This document shows positions 17,560 through 24,915 of a DNA stretch of 64,000 bases, piece after piece. The position numbers were made by a program, and so were the translations under genes. The notes under the pieces are model-generated. The model was not told the DNA's origin and ran no database searches. It saw nothing but the letters and a program-made list of their open reading frames with translations. Location: assembly GCF_018613415.1 (NCBI RefSeq), contig NZ_JAGGQG010000002.1:833438-897437 (forward strand), given 5' to 3'. Source of the stretch: Bacillus sp. ISL-18. Lineage in GTDB: Bacteria > Bacillota > Bacilli > Bacillales > Cytobacillaceae. Positions within the stretch are counted from its first letter, which is position 1. Every line of letters starts with the position of its first letter.

Positions 17560-18678
17560 TCAGTGTTTGACTGTTACTGTTTTCCCAGGTAATGTCGTAA
17601 CACGTCCGTTCATACTTGTTTCGCGAATGGTCACAGCATGCTTTCCGTTCCGATACTTGGTAGTGTCAAGGAGGTAATGAAAGCCAGCTTTGCCATTGTT
17701 GTATTGAGGATAGGCTTTTTGGACATCCGGTCTCGGATCCCCATAGACCGCTTTACCGGCCAATATCCCATCTACTAATATTTCAATCTTGGAAACCACG
17801 CTTTTATCCAGGAACCAGCCTTTTACGGTACTTTTTCCGATAATAGTTGAATTATTCGCAGGTGCATCGATATACCCAATCGCCGGATAGGATGCCGGAA
17901 CTTCATTCCATACTAAGCTTGAAATTTTATTGATGGTATCTTTCCCATAGGAGAAGGATTTATTATTGGTGGTGAGCACTGCAATTACATAGTTTTTACC
18001 TTGTCCATTTATGTATCCGACACTATTGACATAGAGTTTACTTGGCGGATTGGAAGTGACCCAGCCATTTTTTAAGGCAATACTGACACCAAAAGGAATT
18101 CCATACCCTGTGCCCCAGCGTTGATCAGACTGGACATGCCGCATAAGATTCAGACCATACGCTCTTTGTGAATCAGTTAATAATGCATTATGAAAAGCAA
18201 AGTATTTCATCATGGTAAGCTGATCCGAGACCGTTGTGGTGGTGCGTCCCCACCAGCCGCCAGTACCGGCAGTTGTTTGAAGCATCCCCACTTTTCGGAA
18301 AAAGGGTTGAACCTTTTGTTCACTGCCAAGCTGGCGCCAAATTGTACTTGCGGCACTGTTATTACTATTTTCGATCATTTTAGTCAGCAGGGAGTTTTCA
18401 TAACTGGTAATCGGTGTTTTATTGTAAAGCAAATTTGCCAACATCGACATTTTTACAACACTTTCAGTATAGTAAGTTTTAGAAGAGTTGTATGTATAAG
18501 TTTTACCCGTGTTTGCATCGTAAACACCCACGGAAATGGTATTACCTCTGGAATGAATATAGTTGGTTACTTCAGGGCCTAAGATTGTGCTTGCTGATGC
18601 GTAAATTGGCGCTTTCCAAAACAACAGCGCTAACATCCCCATCAAGACAAGCGCAGCTACTTTTTTAAACAGTTTCAT
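17560..18678 (-). CDS. Secreted serine hydrolase (class A beta-lactamase-like) with C-terminal Ig-like domain
   Basis: A 372-residue exported protein. The signal peptide is about residues 1-29 ('ALVLMGMLALLFWKAPIYASA'-like; cut after A-S-A). The penicillin-recognising fold carries the SxxK motif S73-V-V-K76 in 'YTESVVKM', an 'SNN' at 105-107 in the SDN position and 'KNG' at 203-205 in place of KTG. The class A Omega-loop glutamate is not evident, so a peptidoglycan-remodelling or peptidase role is likelier than antibiotic hydrolysis. From about residue 270 there is a beta-rich module ('YIDAPANNSTIIGKSTVKGW') seen on Bacillus surface proteins. Confidence 0.82.
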   Translation of the reverse strand: MKLFKKVAALVLMGMLALLFWKAPIYASASTILGPEVTNYIHSRGNTISVGVYDANTGKTYTYNSSKTYYTESVVKMSMLANLLYNKTPITSYENSLLTKMIENSNNSAASTIWRQLGSEQKVQPFFRKVGMLQTTAGTGGWWGRTTTTVSDQLTMMKYFAFHNALLTDSQRAYGLNLMRHVQSDQRWGTGYGIPFGVSIALKNGWVTSNPPSKLYVNSVGYINGQGKNYVIAVLTTNNKSFSYGKDTINKISSLVWNEVPASYPAIGYIDAPANNSTIIGKSTVKGWFLDKSVVSKIEILVDGILAGKAVYGDPRPDVQKAYPQYNNGKAGFHYLLDTTKYRNGKHAVTIRETSMNGRVTTLPGKTVTVKH

Positions 18679-18847
18679 GTTTTCATCCTTCCTACAAATA
18701 ATATACCTATTCTATGATACTGCTCTTCTAGTAAAAAAAATACAAAAAAATACTACTTTTGTCATAATTTATAGGTAAAAACTAGAATATAGCATTTCTT
18801 GTTGTTCATTTTCTCGAAAGCTTTGTTATATCCAATGATCACGATAC

Positions 18848-18873
18848 GTTTCACTTTCCTGCAAAAAGGGTAC
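18848..18873 (+). promoter_or_regulatory. Candidate sigma-B promoter of katE
   Basis: GTTTCA (18848-18853), a 14-bp spacer and GGGTAC (18868-18873) match the general-stress sigma-B consensus GTTTAA-N12-15-GGGWAW closely. It lies about 70 bp upstream of a catalase gene whose B. subtilis homologue is sigma-B controlled. This is a sequence match only. Confidence 0.65.
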
Positions 18874-18940
18874 CGAAGGAGGGGGTATTCATTTACCTGC
18901 TAATCTTTTTATAGTACATATTTTTGTGAGGAGGATCACG

Positions 18941-20947
18941 ATGGTAAATAAGAAGGCCGTTCAATTAGAGAATTTTTCAATTGATAATGAAAAAAAGGCA
19001 CCATTGACTACTAACCAAGGGCTAAAGGTGTCGGAGGACGAGTTTTCTTTAAAGGCTGGGTTAAGAGGGCCGACATTAATGGAGGACTTCCATTTTCGAG
19101 AAAAGATGACCCATTTTGACCATGAACGGATCCCTGAACGGGTTGTTCATGCCCGCGGCGTAGGGGCCCATGGAATCTTTCAACTCTATGAATCGTTGGT
19201 TGAATATACCAAGGCTGACTTTCTCACAGACACAGCCAAAACGACTCCGGTTTTTGTCCGCTTCTCAACGGTCCAAGGCTCAAAAGGATCAGCCGATACA
19301 GTTCGTGATGTCCGCGGATTTGCAACCAAATTTTATACAGACGAAGGAAACTTTGATCTAGTCGGGAATAATATGCCAGTTTTCTTTATTCAAGATGCGA
19401 TTAAATTCCCTGACTTTGTCCACGCTCTTAAACCTGAACCGCATACAGAAATTCCACAAGGCGCGAGCGCCCACGATACATTTTGGGATTTCATTGGCCA
19501 AAATCATGAATCAGCCCATATGGTGATGTGGGCCATGAGTGACCGTGCCATCCCGCGCAGTCTACGGATGATGGAGGGCTTTGGTGTACATACTTTCCGA
19601 CTGATCAATGCGGATGGGGAAGCCCATTTTGTAAAATTCCATTGGAAGCCTGTCCTTGGCATTCATTCACTCGTCTGGGATGAAGCACAGAGAATTGCCG
19701 GTAAAAATCCAGACTTCCACCGTCAAGACTTATATGAAGCAATTGAAAAAGGAGATTTCCCGGAATGGGAGTTAGGTCTGCAAATCATCCCTGAAAAAGA
19801 TGAATTCAATTTTGATTTTGACATTTTAGATCCAACCAAATTATGGCCGGAAGAGGATGTTCCCGTAAAAATCGTTGGTAAAATGACCTTGAATCGTAAT
19901 GTCCACAACTTTTTTGCAGAAACTGAGCAAGTCGCTTTTCATCCCGGTCATGTAGTGCCAGGTATCGATTTTTCAAACGATCCACTTTTACAAGGCCGTT
20001 TATTTTCCTATACAGATACACAGCTTACCCGCCTGGGAGGTCCAAACTTCCATCAGATCCCGATCAACCAGCCTGTCTGCCCATTTCATAACAATCAGCG
20101 GGATGGAATGCATCAAATGGCGATTCATCAAGGGCAAACAAGCTACCATCGCAACGGTCTAAATGCCAATCAGCCTGAACCGGCGCCAGTTGAACTAGGC
20201 GGCTATGAATCTTATCAGGAAAAAATTGAGGGGCGTAAAATCAGAGGCCGAAGTGAGAGTTTTCTAGATTTCTACTCTCAAGCGAAGTTATTCTACAACA
20301 GTCTTGCTCCATTTGAACAACAGCACCTGAAAGATGCCCTGAGTTTTGAACTTGGAAAATGTAAATCGGATATGGTTAAAAATAACGCAGTGGCACTTTT
20401 AAATCATATCGACCGGCAAGTAGCCGTAGAAGTCGCTGACAATATTGGCGCGGAGCTGCCTGAGGAAAATCTTGAAGTAAAATCGGATAAAAAGTCTCCT
20501 GCTCTAAGTATGGCAAAAACCGTAAGCCAACCGTCTACTAAATCTGCAGCCATCTTGTTAAACGGTGAACCCGATGATGAAAAAGTAACGGATTGGGTTC
20601 GAACGCTGGCACAATACAATATAAATTTTAGTATTGTGGCAAAGAAAGTCTATACGATTAGCCCTGTACTAAAGGTAACTGATACGTTTGATACGGCAGA
20701 TTCCAGTCTATTTGATGCCGCCATTTTAATTAGTAGTAGTGCTGAGGTCGAGCCATGTGCATTGGAATTTCTGGAAACGACCTTTAAACACTTTAAACCT
20801 TTGGCAGTGGCTGTTCCAGATAACAAAGTGCTTGAACGATGCCGTGTGAACTTGGATGCACCTGGTGTATATAATTTATCCGAAGATGATATTACTCCAT
20901 TTATCGAGGGGATGGCACAGGGACGTTTTTGGGAACGGCCGTTATAA
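18941..20947 (+). CDS. katE: Large-subunit catalase (HPII/KatE type)
   Basis: A 668-residue clade 2 heme catalase that dismutates hydrogen peroxide. The distal histidine is in 'HARGVGAHGIFQ', the NADPH/heme region in 'RFSTVQGSKGSADTVRDVRG', the Asn motif in 'GNNMPVFFIQDAIKFPD' and the proximal Tyr in 'RLFSYTDTQLTRLG'. From about residue 530 it carries the DJ-1/class I glutamine-amidotransferase-like tail of large catalases. The ATG at 18941 is preceded by GAGGAGG; the GTG at 18926 is not. The promoter upstream looks sigma-B dependent. It could equally be a katX-type spore catalase, but the promoter favours katE. Confidence 0.92.
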   Translation: MVNKKAVQLENFSIDNEKKAPLTTNQGLKVSEDEFSLKAGLRGPTLMEDFHFREKMTHFDHERIPERVVHARGVGAHGIFQLYESLVEYTKADFLTDTAKTTPVFVRFSTVQGSKGSADTVRDVRGFATKFYTDEGNFDLVGNNMPVFFIQDAIKFPDFVHALKPEPHTEIPQGASAHDTFWDFIGQNHESAHMVMWAMSDRAIPRSLRMMEGFGVHTFRLINADGEAHFVKFHWKPVLGIHSLVWDEAQRIAGKNPDFHRQDLYEAIEKGDFPEWELGLQIIPEKDEFNFDFDILDPTKLWPEEDVPVKIVGKMTLNRNVHNFFAETEQVAFHPGHVVPGIDFSNDPLLQGRLFSYTDTQLTRLGGPNFHQIPINQPVCPFHNNQRDGMHQMAIHQGQTSYHRNGLNANQPEPAPVELGGYESYQEKIEGRKIRGRSESFLDFYSQAKLFYNSLAPFEQQHLKDALSFELGKCKSDMVKNNAVALLNHIDRQVAVEVADNIGAELPEENLEVKSDKKSPALSMAKTVSQPSTKSAAILLNGEPDDEKVTDWVRTLAQYNINFSIVAKKVYTISPVLKVTDTFDTADSSLFDAAILISSSAEVEPCALEFLETTFKHFKPLAVAVPDNKVLERCRVNLDAPGVYNLSEDDITPFIEGMAQGRFWERPL

Positions 20948-20992
20948 GGATTTATTTTTTCTTTAGGAAAATGGAAGATGGTATTCATAACG

Positions 20993-21031
20993 GGGCAATG
21001 CTTAAATATGGGCATTGCTCTCTTTTTTTTT
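20993..21031 (+). terminator. Intrinsic terminator after katE
   Basis: GCAATGC / GCATTGC stem with a 10-nt loop, followed by TCTC and a run of eight T, 46 bp after the katE stop. Confidence 0.85.
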
Positions 21032-21100
21032 CGACTTGGTAGGTTAAAAATAAAAGGCAGTTCAAATTTTGAGCATTGGGTTAAGATAGATTCAAATTTG

Positions 21101-21565
21101 TTATATGTTTTGTTCGCTGCGTATCTTTTTGAGTAATGCCCGGCAGCCGGCTGAAATAAGACGATAGGTTTGTTCAAAATCACCTGTGAAAAATGGATCG
21201 GGGATATCTTGTTTGTATTTGGTCAAATCGAGCAGCCTAATGATCTTGGGGTGATTAGGCTTGCAGGTGATCTTATAAATATTTTTTATGTTGCTGTTGT
21301 CCATACCGATTATATAGTCAAACTTCAAAAAGTCCTCTTTCTTTAAGGGGCGTCCAACAAGCCCTTTAGAAGAGATATGGTATTTCTTGAGAATCTCAAG
21401 AGTTCCTTTATGCGGACGGAAGCCAATTTGCCATGAACTGGTTGCAGCGGAATCAACGGCAATTTTTCTTGACAACTTTTCTTTTTTGACTAATGCGCGG
21501 AACAAAGCTTCAGCCATTGGTGAACGGCAAATATTCCCGAGGCATACAAATAAAACGTTTATCAT
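21101..21565 (-). CDS. Low-molecular-weight protein-tyrosine phosphatase
   Basis: A 154-residue LMW phosphatase. The P-loop CX5R is 'VCLGNICRSPMAEALF' (Cys8, Arg14) and the acid loop is 'DIPDPFFTGD'. Members dephosphorylate tyrosine or, in the YwlE group, arginine residues; the P-loop does not decide this, because YwlE has Thr where this protein has Ile12, as in tyrosine-specific enzymes such as YfkJ. It is convergent with katE and stands alone. Confidence 0.88.
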   Translation of the reverse strand: MINVLFVCLGNICRSPMAEALFRALVKKEKLSRKIAVDSAATSSWQIGFRPHKGTLEILKKYHISSKGLVGRPLKKEDFLKFDYIIGMDNSNIKNIYKITCKPNHPKIIRLLDLTKYKQDIPDPFFTGDFEQTYRLISAGCRALLKKIRSEQNI

Positions 21566-21849
21566 GGATGTAACCCCTTTTCATTTCTTTTCCTTTTTCC
21601 ACTTTGATTTTCTTTTTTATAATGCATTATGTATATAGAGATTAGTGAATTGGACTGGTGCGTTTATTAATTACAAAGTATGTATAAAACAGAAATATGA
21701 AACGGCCCTTTCTTAAATTTAGATGGAAGGGGGATGAGAATAGCTCCACAAGGATTTTATTTCCAACCAAGAAGGGAAGATTAGGATAAGCATTGAATTT
21801 ATTATAGAAGTGAGTGATCACTGTTTTCTATAACAGGGGGTTGTTAGAT
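21566..21849. other. Intergenic spacer
   Basis: 284 bp between the divergent phosphatase and VOC genes. It is AT-rich and contains no open frame with a ribosome site. It must hold both promoters, but I cannot place them with confidence. Confidence 0.4.
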
Positions 21850-22266
21850 ATGTCGAGAGAAATATGGTTGAACCTTCCAGTCCGAGATCCAGAACGGGCA
21901 AAGGCTTTTTATATTGAGATTGGTTTTCGATTGAATGAGCAGTATGCGAGTCAAGATGGTTCAGTGAGTTTTATCGTTGGCGATAATCAGGTTGTTTTAA
22001 TGCTTTTCCCGGAATCCACGTTCAGTGGTTTTGCTGGTAATACGGTGGCAGATTCGCGGCAGGGCACGGAAGTGTTATTCTCCTTGGGGGCGAACTCCAG
22101 GGAAGAAGTTGATGAGCTCGCTGTTAAAGCAGAACGAGCCGGCGGAACTATATACGGTAAGCCGGGCGAAAAGGGCGGCTGGATGTATGGCTGTGGTTTT
22201 ACCGATCCGGACGGCCATCGTTGGAACGCGTTGTATATGGATATGAGCAAAATGCCGCAACGCTGA
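21850..22266 (+). CDS. VOC family protein (glyoxalase/bleomycin-resistance fold)
   Basis: A 138-residue vicinal-oxygen-chelate protein: 'WLNLPVRDPERAKAFYIEIG' opens the fold and 'GCGFTDPDGHRWNALYMD' closes it. The first metal-ligand position carries Asn instead of His, as in the group often labelled extradiol dioxygenase-like, so a metal may not be bound. The ATG at 21850 follows AGGGGG by 9 bp. Function is unknown. Confidence 0.82.
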   Translation: MSREIWLNLPVRDPERAKAFYIEIGFRLNEQYASQDGSVSFIVGDNQVVLMLFPESTFSGFAGNTVADSRQGTEVLFSLGANSREEVDELAVKAERAGGTIYGKPGEKGGWMYGCGFTDPDGHRWNALYMDMSKMPQR

Positions 22267-22365
22267 GAGACCAATTCGCCATTACGTTACGAGAAGTTAA
22301 GCAGAAAGTAATTAGTTTACTTAACAACTAGGCTAATTTTTTGTTTTAAATTTGTGGAAAAAATG

Positions 22366-22412
22366 AAACCCTGTAAAACCAACCTTGAAGTATTGGTTTT
22401 ACAGGGTTTTTT
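22366..22412 (+). terminator. Intrinsic terminator
   Basis: A perfect 17-bp stem (AAACCCTGTAAAACCAA / TTGGTTTTACAGGGTTT) with a 10-nt loop and trailing T run, 100 bp after the VOC gene. Confidence 0.88.
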
Positions 22413-22741
22413 GTACATCCCTAAGAGGGGCCAATTATGGATTCATATACGTTTTCTAAAATGGCGCTAAGACTTAAGTTAATGGGAGACTCATTGACAT
22501 GGTAAATAAACCTTATTATACTAAATGTAACCTCATTGTGGTACAACTGTACTGTAATGCGGTTAAATGTAAAGCGGGAGAACATTTTCAAAAATGAAGT
22601 TCAAGATTAAATGACTTCTTAGACGTTCTATTATTTATAAAAACTAAAAAATAGACAAGTAAATCTATGAATATAGTTAAAATTAGTACGATGGGAATTG
22701 GAACGAAATTTGATAATTAAAATAGAAAAGGGGCCAATAAG
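22413..22741 (+). promoter_or_regulatory. Spacer with a near-consensus promoter and long leader
   Basis: TTGACA (22495-22500), a 17-bp spacer and TATACT (22518-22523) form a near-perfect sigma-A promoter. Transcription from it would give a leader of about 210 nt before the monooxygenase start at 22742. I see no open frame or known riboswitch motif in that leader. Confidence 0.6.
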
Positions 22742-23029
22742 ATGATTAGAGTAGTTTGTAAGGCAAAACTTAAACCAGGCGTAAACGTTGAAGAATATTT
22801 AATTCTTGCTAGAAAAGTTGTATCAGAAACCAGAAAAGAAAAAGGCTGCATCATGTATACTCTTCATGAAGACCTCAATGATCCATCCATCATTACAATG
22901 ATTGAAGAATGGGAGACTGAAGAGGATATCAACCAACACAATAAAAGTGAACATGTAGTGAAATTTGTTCCAGAGCTGAGGAAACTGAGAGAAAGCACAG
23001 AAATCAACCTTTATAGAGAATTAAAATAA
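22742..23029 (+). CDS. Antibiotic biosynthesis monooxygenase-domain (YgiN-like) protein
   Basis: A 95-residue ABM-fold protein. The sequence runs 'VCKAKLKPGVNVEEYL', 'TRKEKGCIMYTLHED' and 'MIEEWETEEDINQHNKSEH', the usual strand-helix-strand order. Members oxidise quinols or act as small dimeric monooxygenases or heme-oxygenase-like proteins. The ribosome site is AAAGGGG. A VOC gene 100 bp downstream may be co-transcribed. The substrate is unknown. Confidence 0.82.
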   Translation: MIRVVCKAKLKPGVNVEEYLILARKVVSETRKEKGCIMYTLHEDLNDPSIITMIEEWETEEDINQHNKSEHVVKFVPELRKLRESTEINLYRELK

Positions 23030-23129
23030 TTAAGTAATTAAAAAAGGAATAAGTACGCCAAATTATGCCCTTGGAAGAGACTGCTTTTGTGCCAAAAGAA
23101 ATAGTAGAAGAAAAATGGAGGGATAACAG

Positions 23130-23522
23130 ATGATTAAAGGGATTAATCACAAAGCATTCCATGTTGTAGATATGGAACGGTCATTGGATTTTTATTGCAA
23201 TAAGCTTGGTTTTAAGAAAGCGTTTGAATTGAATCAACCAAATGGTGAACCGTGGATTGTATATGTGAAAGTGGCTGACGGATGTTTTATTGAATTATTT
23301 TACGGAGGTACCGAGGGTGCTAAAAACAGAGCGGAACACATCTGTTTCGAGGTAGATGATATCCATGAAACGGCGGATCAATTGAAGAAAAAGGGAGTCC
23401 CATTAGAAGATGAAGTTTCTCAAGGCAGGGCTTTGAACTACCAATTCTGGGTATTAGACCCCGATGGAAATTGGCTTGAGTTTATGGAAATGAATCCTGA
23501 ATCCCCACATATGAAAAGTTAG
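23130..23522 (+). CDS. VOC family metalloprotein (lactoylglutathione lyase-like)
   Basis: A 130-residue VOC protein that keeps likely metal ligands: His in 'INHKAFHVVDM', Glu in 'CFIELFYGG', His in 'RAEHICFEVDD' and Glu in 'WLEFMEMNP'. The ribosome site is GGAGGGA. It probably forms a dimeric isomerase, lyase or dioxygenase, and the exact reaction is not visible. It differs from the VOC protein at 21.9 kb, which lacks the first ligand. Confidence 0.83.
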   Translation: MIKGINHKAFHVVDMERSLDFYCNKLGFKKAFELNQPNGEPWIVYVKVADGCFIELFYGGTEGAKNRAEHICFEVDDIHETADQLKKKGVPLEDEVSQGRALNYQFWVLDPDGNWLEFMEMNPESPHMKS

Positions 23523-23637
23523 GTTAGAAAAATACGTACCTATTCCAATTATCAGGAAGCCTTCTACCACGGAAGGTGACTAATAATGGAATAGATAATA
23601 TCAAAGGTAATTCGATGAATACTAAAAGTATGAAACA

Positions 23638-23667
23638 GAAAAACCCTTGCAATCGCAAGGGTTTTTA
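23638..23667 (-). terminator. Terminator of the tRNA-Arg transcript
   Basis: Stem AACCCTTGC / GCAAGGGTT with loop AATC. On the minus strand it is followed by a T-rich tract and lies directly after the tRNA 3' end. Confidence 0.8.
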
Positions 23668-23669
23668 GA

Positions 23670-23743
23670 CGTCCCAAAGAGGATTCGAACCTCCGACCTA
23701 CAGTTTAGGAAACTGTTGCTCTATCCTGCTGAGCTATTGGGAC
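23670..23743 (-). tRNA. tRNA-Arg (anticodon CCU)
   Basis: On the minus strand the cloverleaf reads: 7-bp acceptor GTCCCAA / TTGGGAC, a D-arm GCTC...GAGC, anticodon stem ACAGT / ACTGT with loop TTCCTAA (anticodon CCT), and T-arm GGAGG-TTCGAAT-CCTCT. The discriminator is G and no CCA is encoded. It decodes AGG. A terminator follows directly. Confidence 0.95.
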
Positions 23744-23804
23744 ATTTATTAGGAACGTTATTAATTATAATAATTAAATTTAAAAAGGTCAATAAAAAGA
23801 TCAG

Positions 23805-24545
23805 TTAAGGCATTGGGAAGTTCCTCTCCACTTCCGTTTGTCTTTCTGTTTTTTCACGAAAGAGGGCCCAAACAATCAGGCTTAATGAAATTAATAAACC
23901 TTCCAATGATAAGATATACCAAGGATAGGAGCCAAGAACATCTAACAAACTTGTGCTGTTTGGTTTGTGGCTTAGGAACATATAATTTCCCCCAACCATC
24001 TTATTAATCAACATAATAACCGGCATCAGGACATTTAAAAAGATAAACAACTTCAAAACTGACCAAAGGGTAGGGCGATATCCTTTTACCCAAGTAAAAT
24101 AAAGCGGAACAAAAATGCTCATTAAGTGTGTATAAAAGAAATGAAAAAATCGAAAATGCGGAAAATCATAATTTAGTAACGGAGTGAAAATCGCCTGTGA
24201 AGCGCCCAACAAAGCGGTAAATAACAGAATTTCGTAGATGAGCTTTTTTTCAGATAGCAATAGTAACACTGTTAATAGGAGGCTAATGCTGCATAATTCT
24301 AGCGGGATCGCATGACTAACATGCCAACTGCCATTGGTCAACATCCAAACATGATAGGTTGCTTCTATTATAATTAGCGAAATGGCTGTTCCAATCTCCC
24401 AAGGTCTTAATTGTGCAGACTGAAGTTTACCCCTGTACAAAAATAGGCATGTTACACCTAAAACTAAAAGGGTTATAATGATAAAATGGCTTACGGAAAA
24501 CATTTCAAAATCATAGTTTTTATAGATTCGGCCAAACCACCCCAT
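23805..24545 (-). CDS. YwaF/TIGR02206-family integral membrane protein
   Basis: A 246-residue membrane protein with about seven hydrophobic helices and few charged loops. It fits the YwaF (TIGR02206, TMEM164-like) family: 'FSVSHFIIITLLVLGV' near the start, 'WHVSHAIPLELCSISLLLTV' in the middle and 'NYDFPHFRFFHFFYTHLMSI' with several histidines. The molecular function of the family in bacteria is unknown. It stands alone, divergent from mutS. Confidence 0.8.
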   Translation of the reverse strand: MGWFGRIYKNYDFEMFSVSHFIIITLLVLGVTCLFLYRGKLQSAQLRPWEIGTAISLIIIEATYHVWMLTNGSWHVSHAIPLELCSISLLLTVLLLLSEKKLIYEILLFTALLGASQAIFTPLLNYDFPHFRFFHFFYTHLMSIFVPLYFTWVKGYRPTLWSVLKLFIFLNVLMPVIMLINKMVGGNYMFLSHKPNSTSLLDVLGSYPWYILSLEGLLISLSLIVWALFREKTERQTEVERNFPMP

Positions 24546-24915
24546 ACATAAATCCCCCCTTGATTTGCATCATATCATGGTTAACCTACGGAAATAGTCG
24601 AAAGTAAGAACCATTTATTCTATTAATTTGGCAAATATTCAACGGGTGCCTGACACCACTCGGATATGATATAATAGTTTGTCGAAGAAAATCGAATATA
24701 GATAGTAAGAGCCAAGAAATTTGTTATGAGGACAGAGAAAGTAAGAAACGATTCAACTATGTCCGCATGAAGCCGTCATGGGGATAAGAAAAGCTAGAAA
24801 AGCTCCAACCATGTCCACATGAACAACTCTCTAAGGACAAAGAGTGTTTCTTAAAAATTACCCAATCAAGAGGGGAACCCCCTTAAAATAAAAGATTAAT
24901 ACCCTGGAGGTCATT
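24546..24915 (+). promoter_or_regulatory. mutS upstream region: extended -10 promoter and long leader
   Basis: An extended -10 element TG-A-TATAAT lies at 24667-24675 with no good -35, which would give a leader of about 235 nt before mutS. Within it, two near-identical 20-mers (CAACTATGTCCGCATGAAGC at about 24752 and CAACCATGTCCACATGAACA at about 24806) lie inside an outer inverted repeat TAAGAAAC / GTTTCTTA. A short GGGG-AA-CCCC hairpin lies near 24872. A GGTGCCTGACACC motif occurs at 24644. There is no open frame with a ribosome site. Confidence 0.5.

Noticed and set aside
24650..24675. CTGACA as a -35 for the mutS promoter.
   Set aside because: The spacing to TATAAT is only 14 bp; the extended -10 alone is the better explanation.
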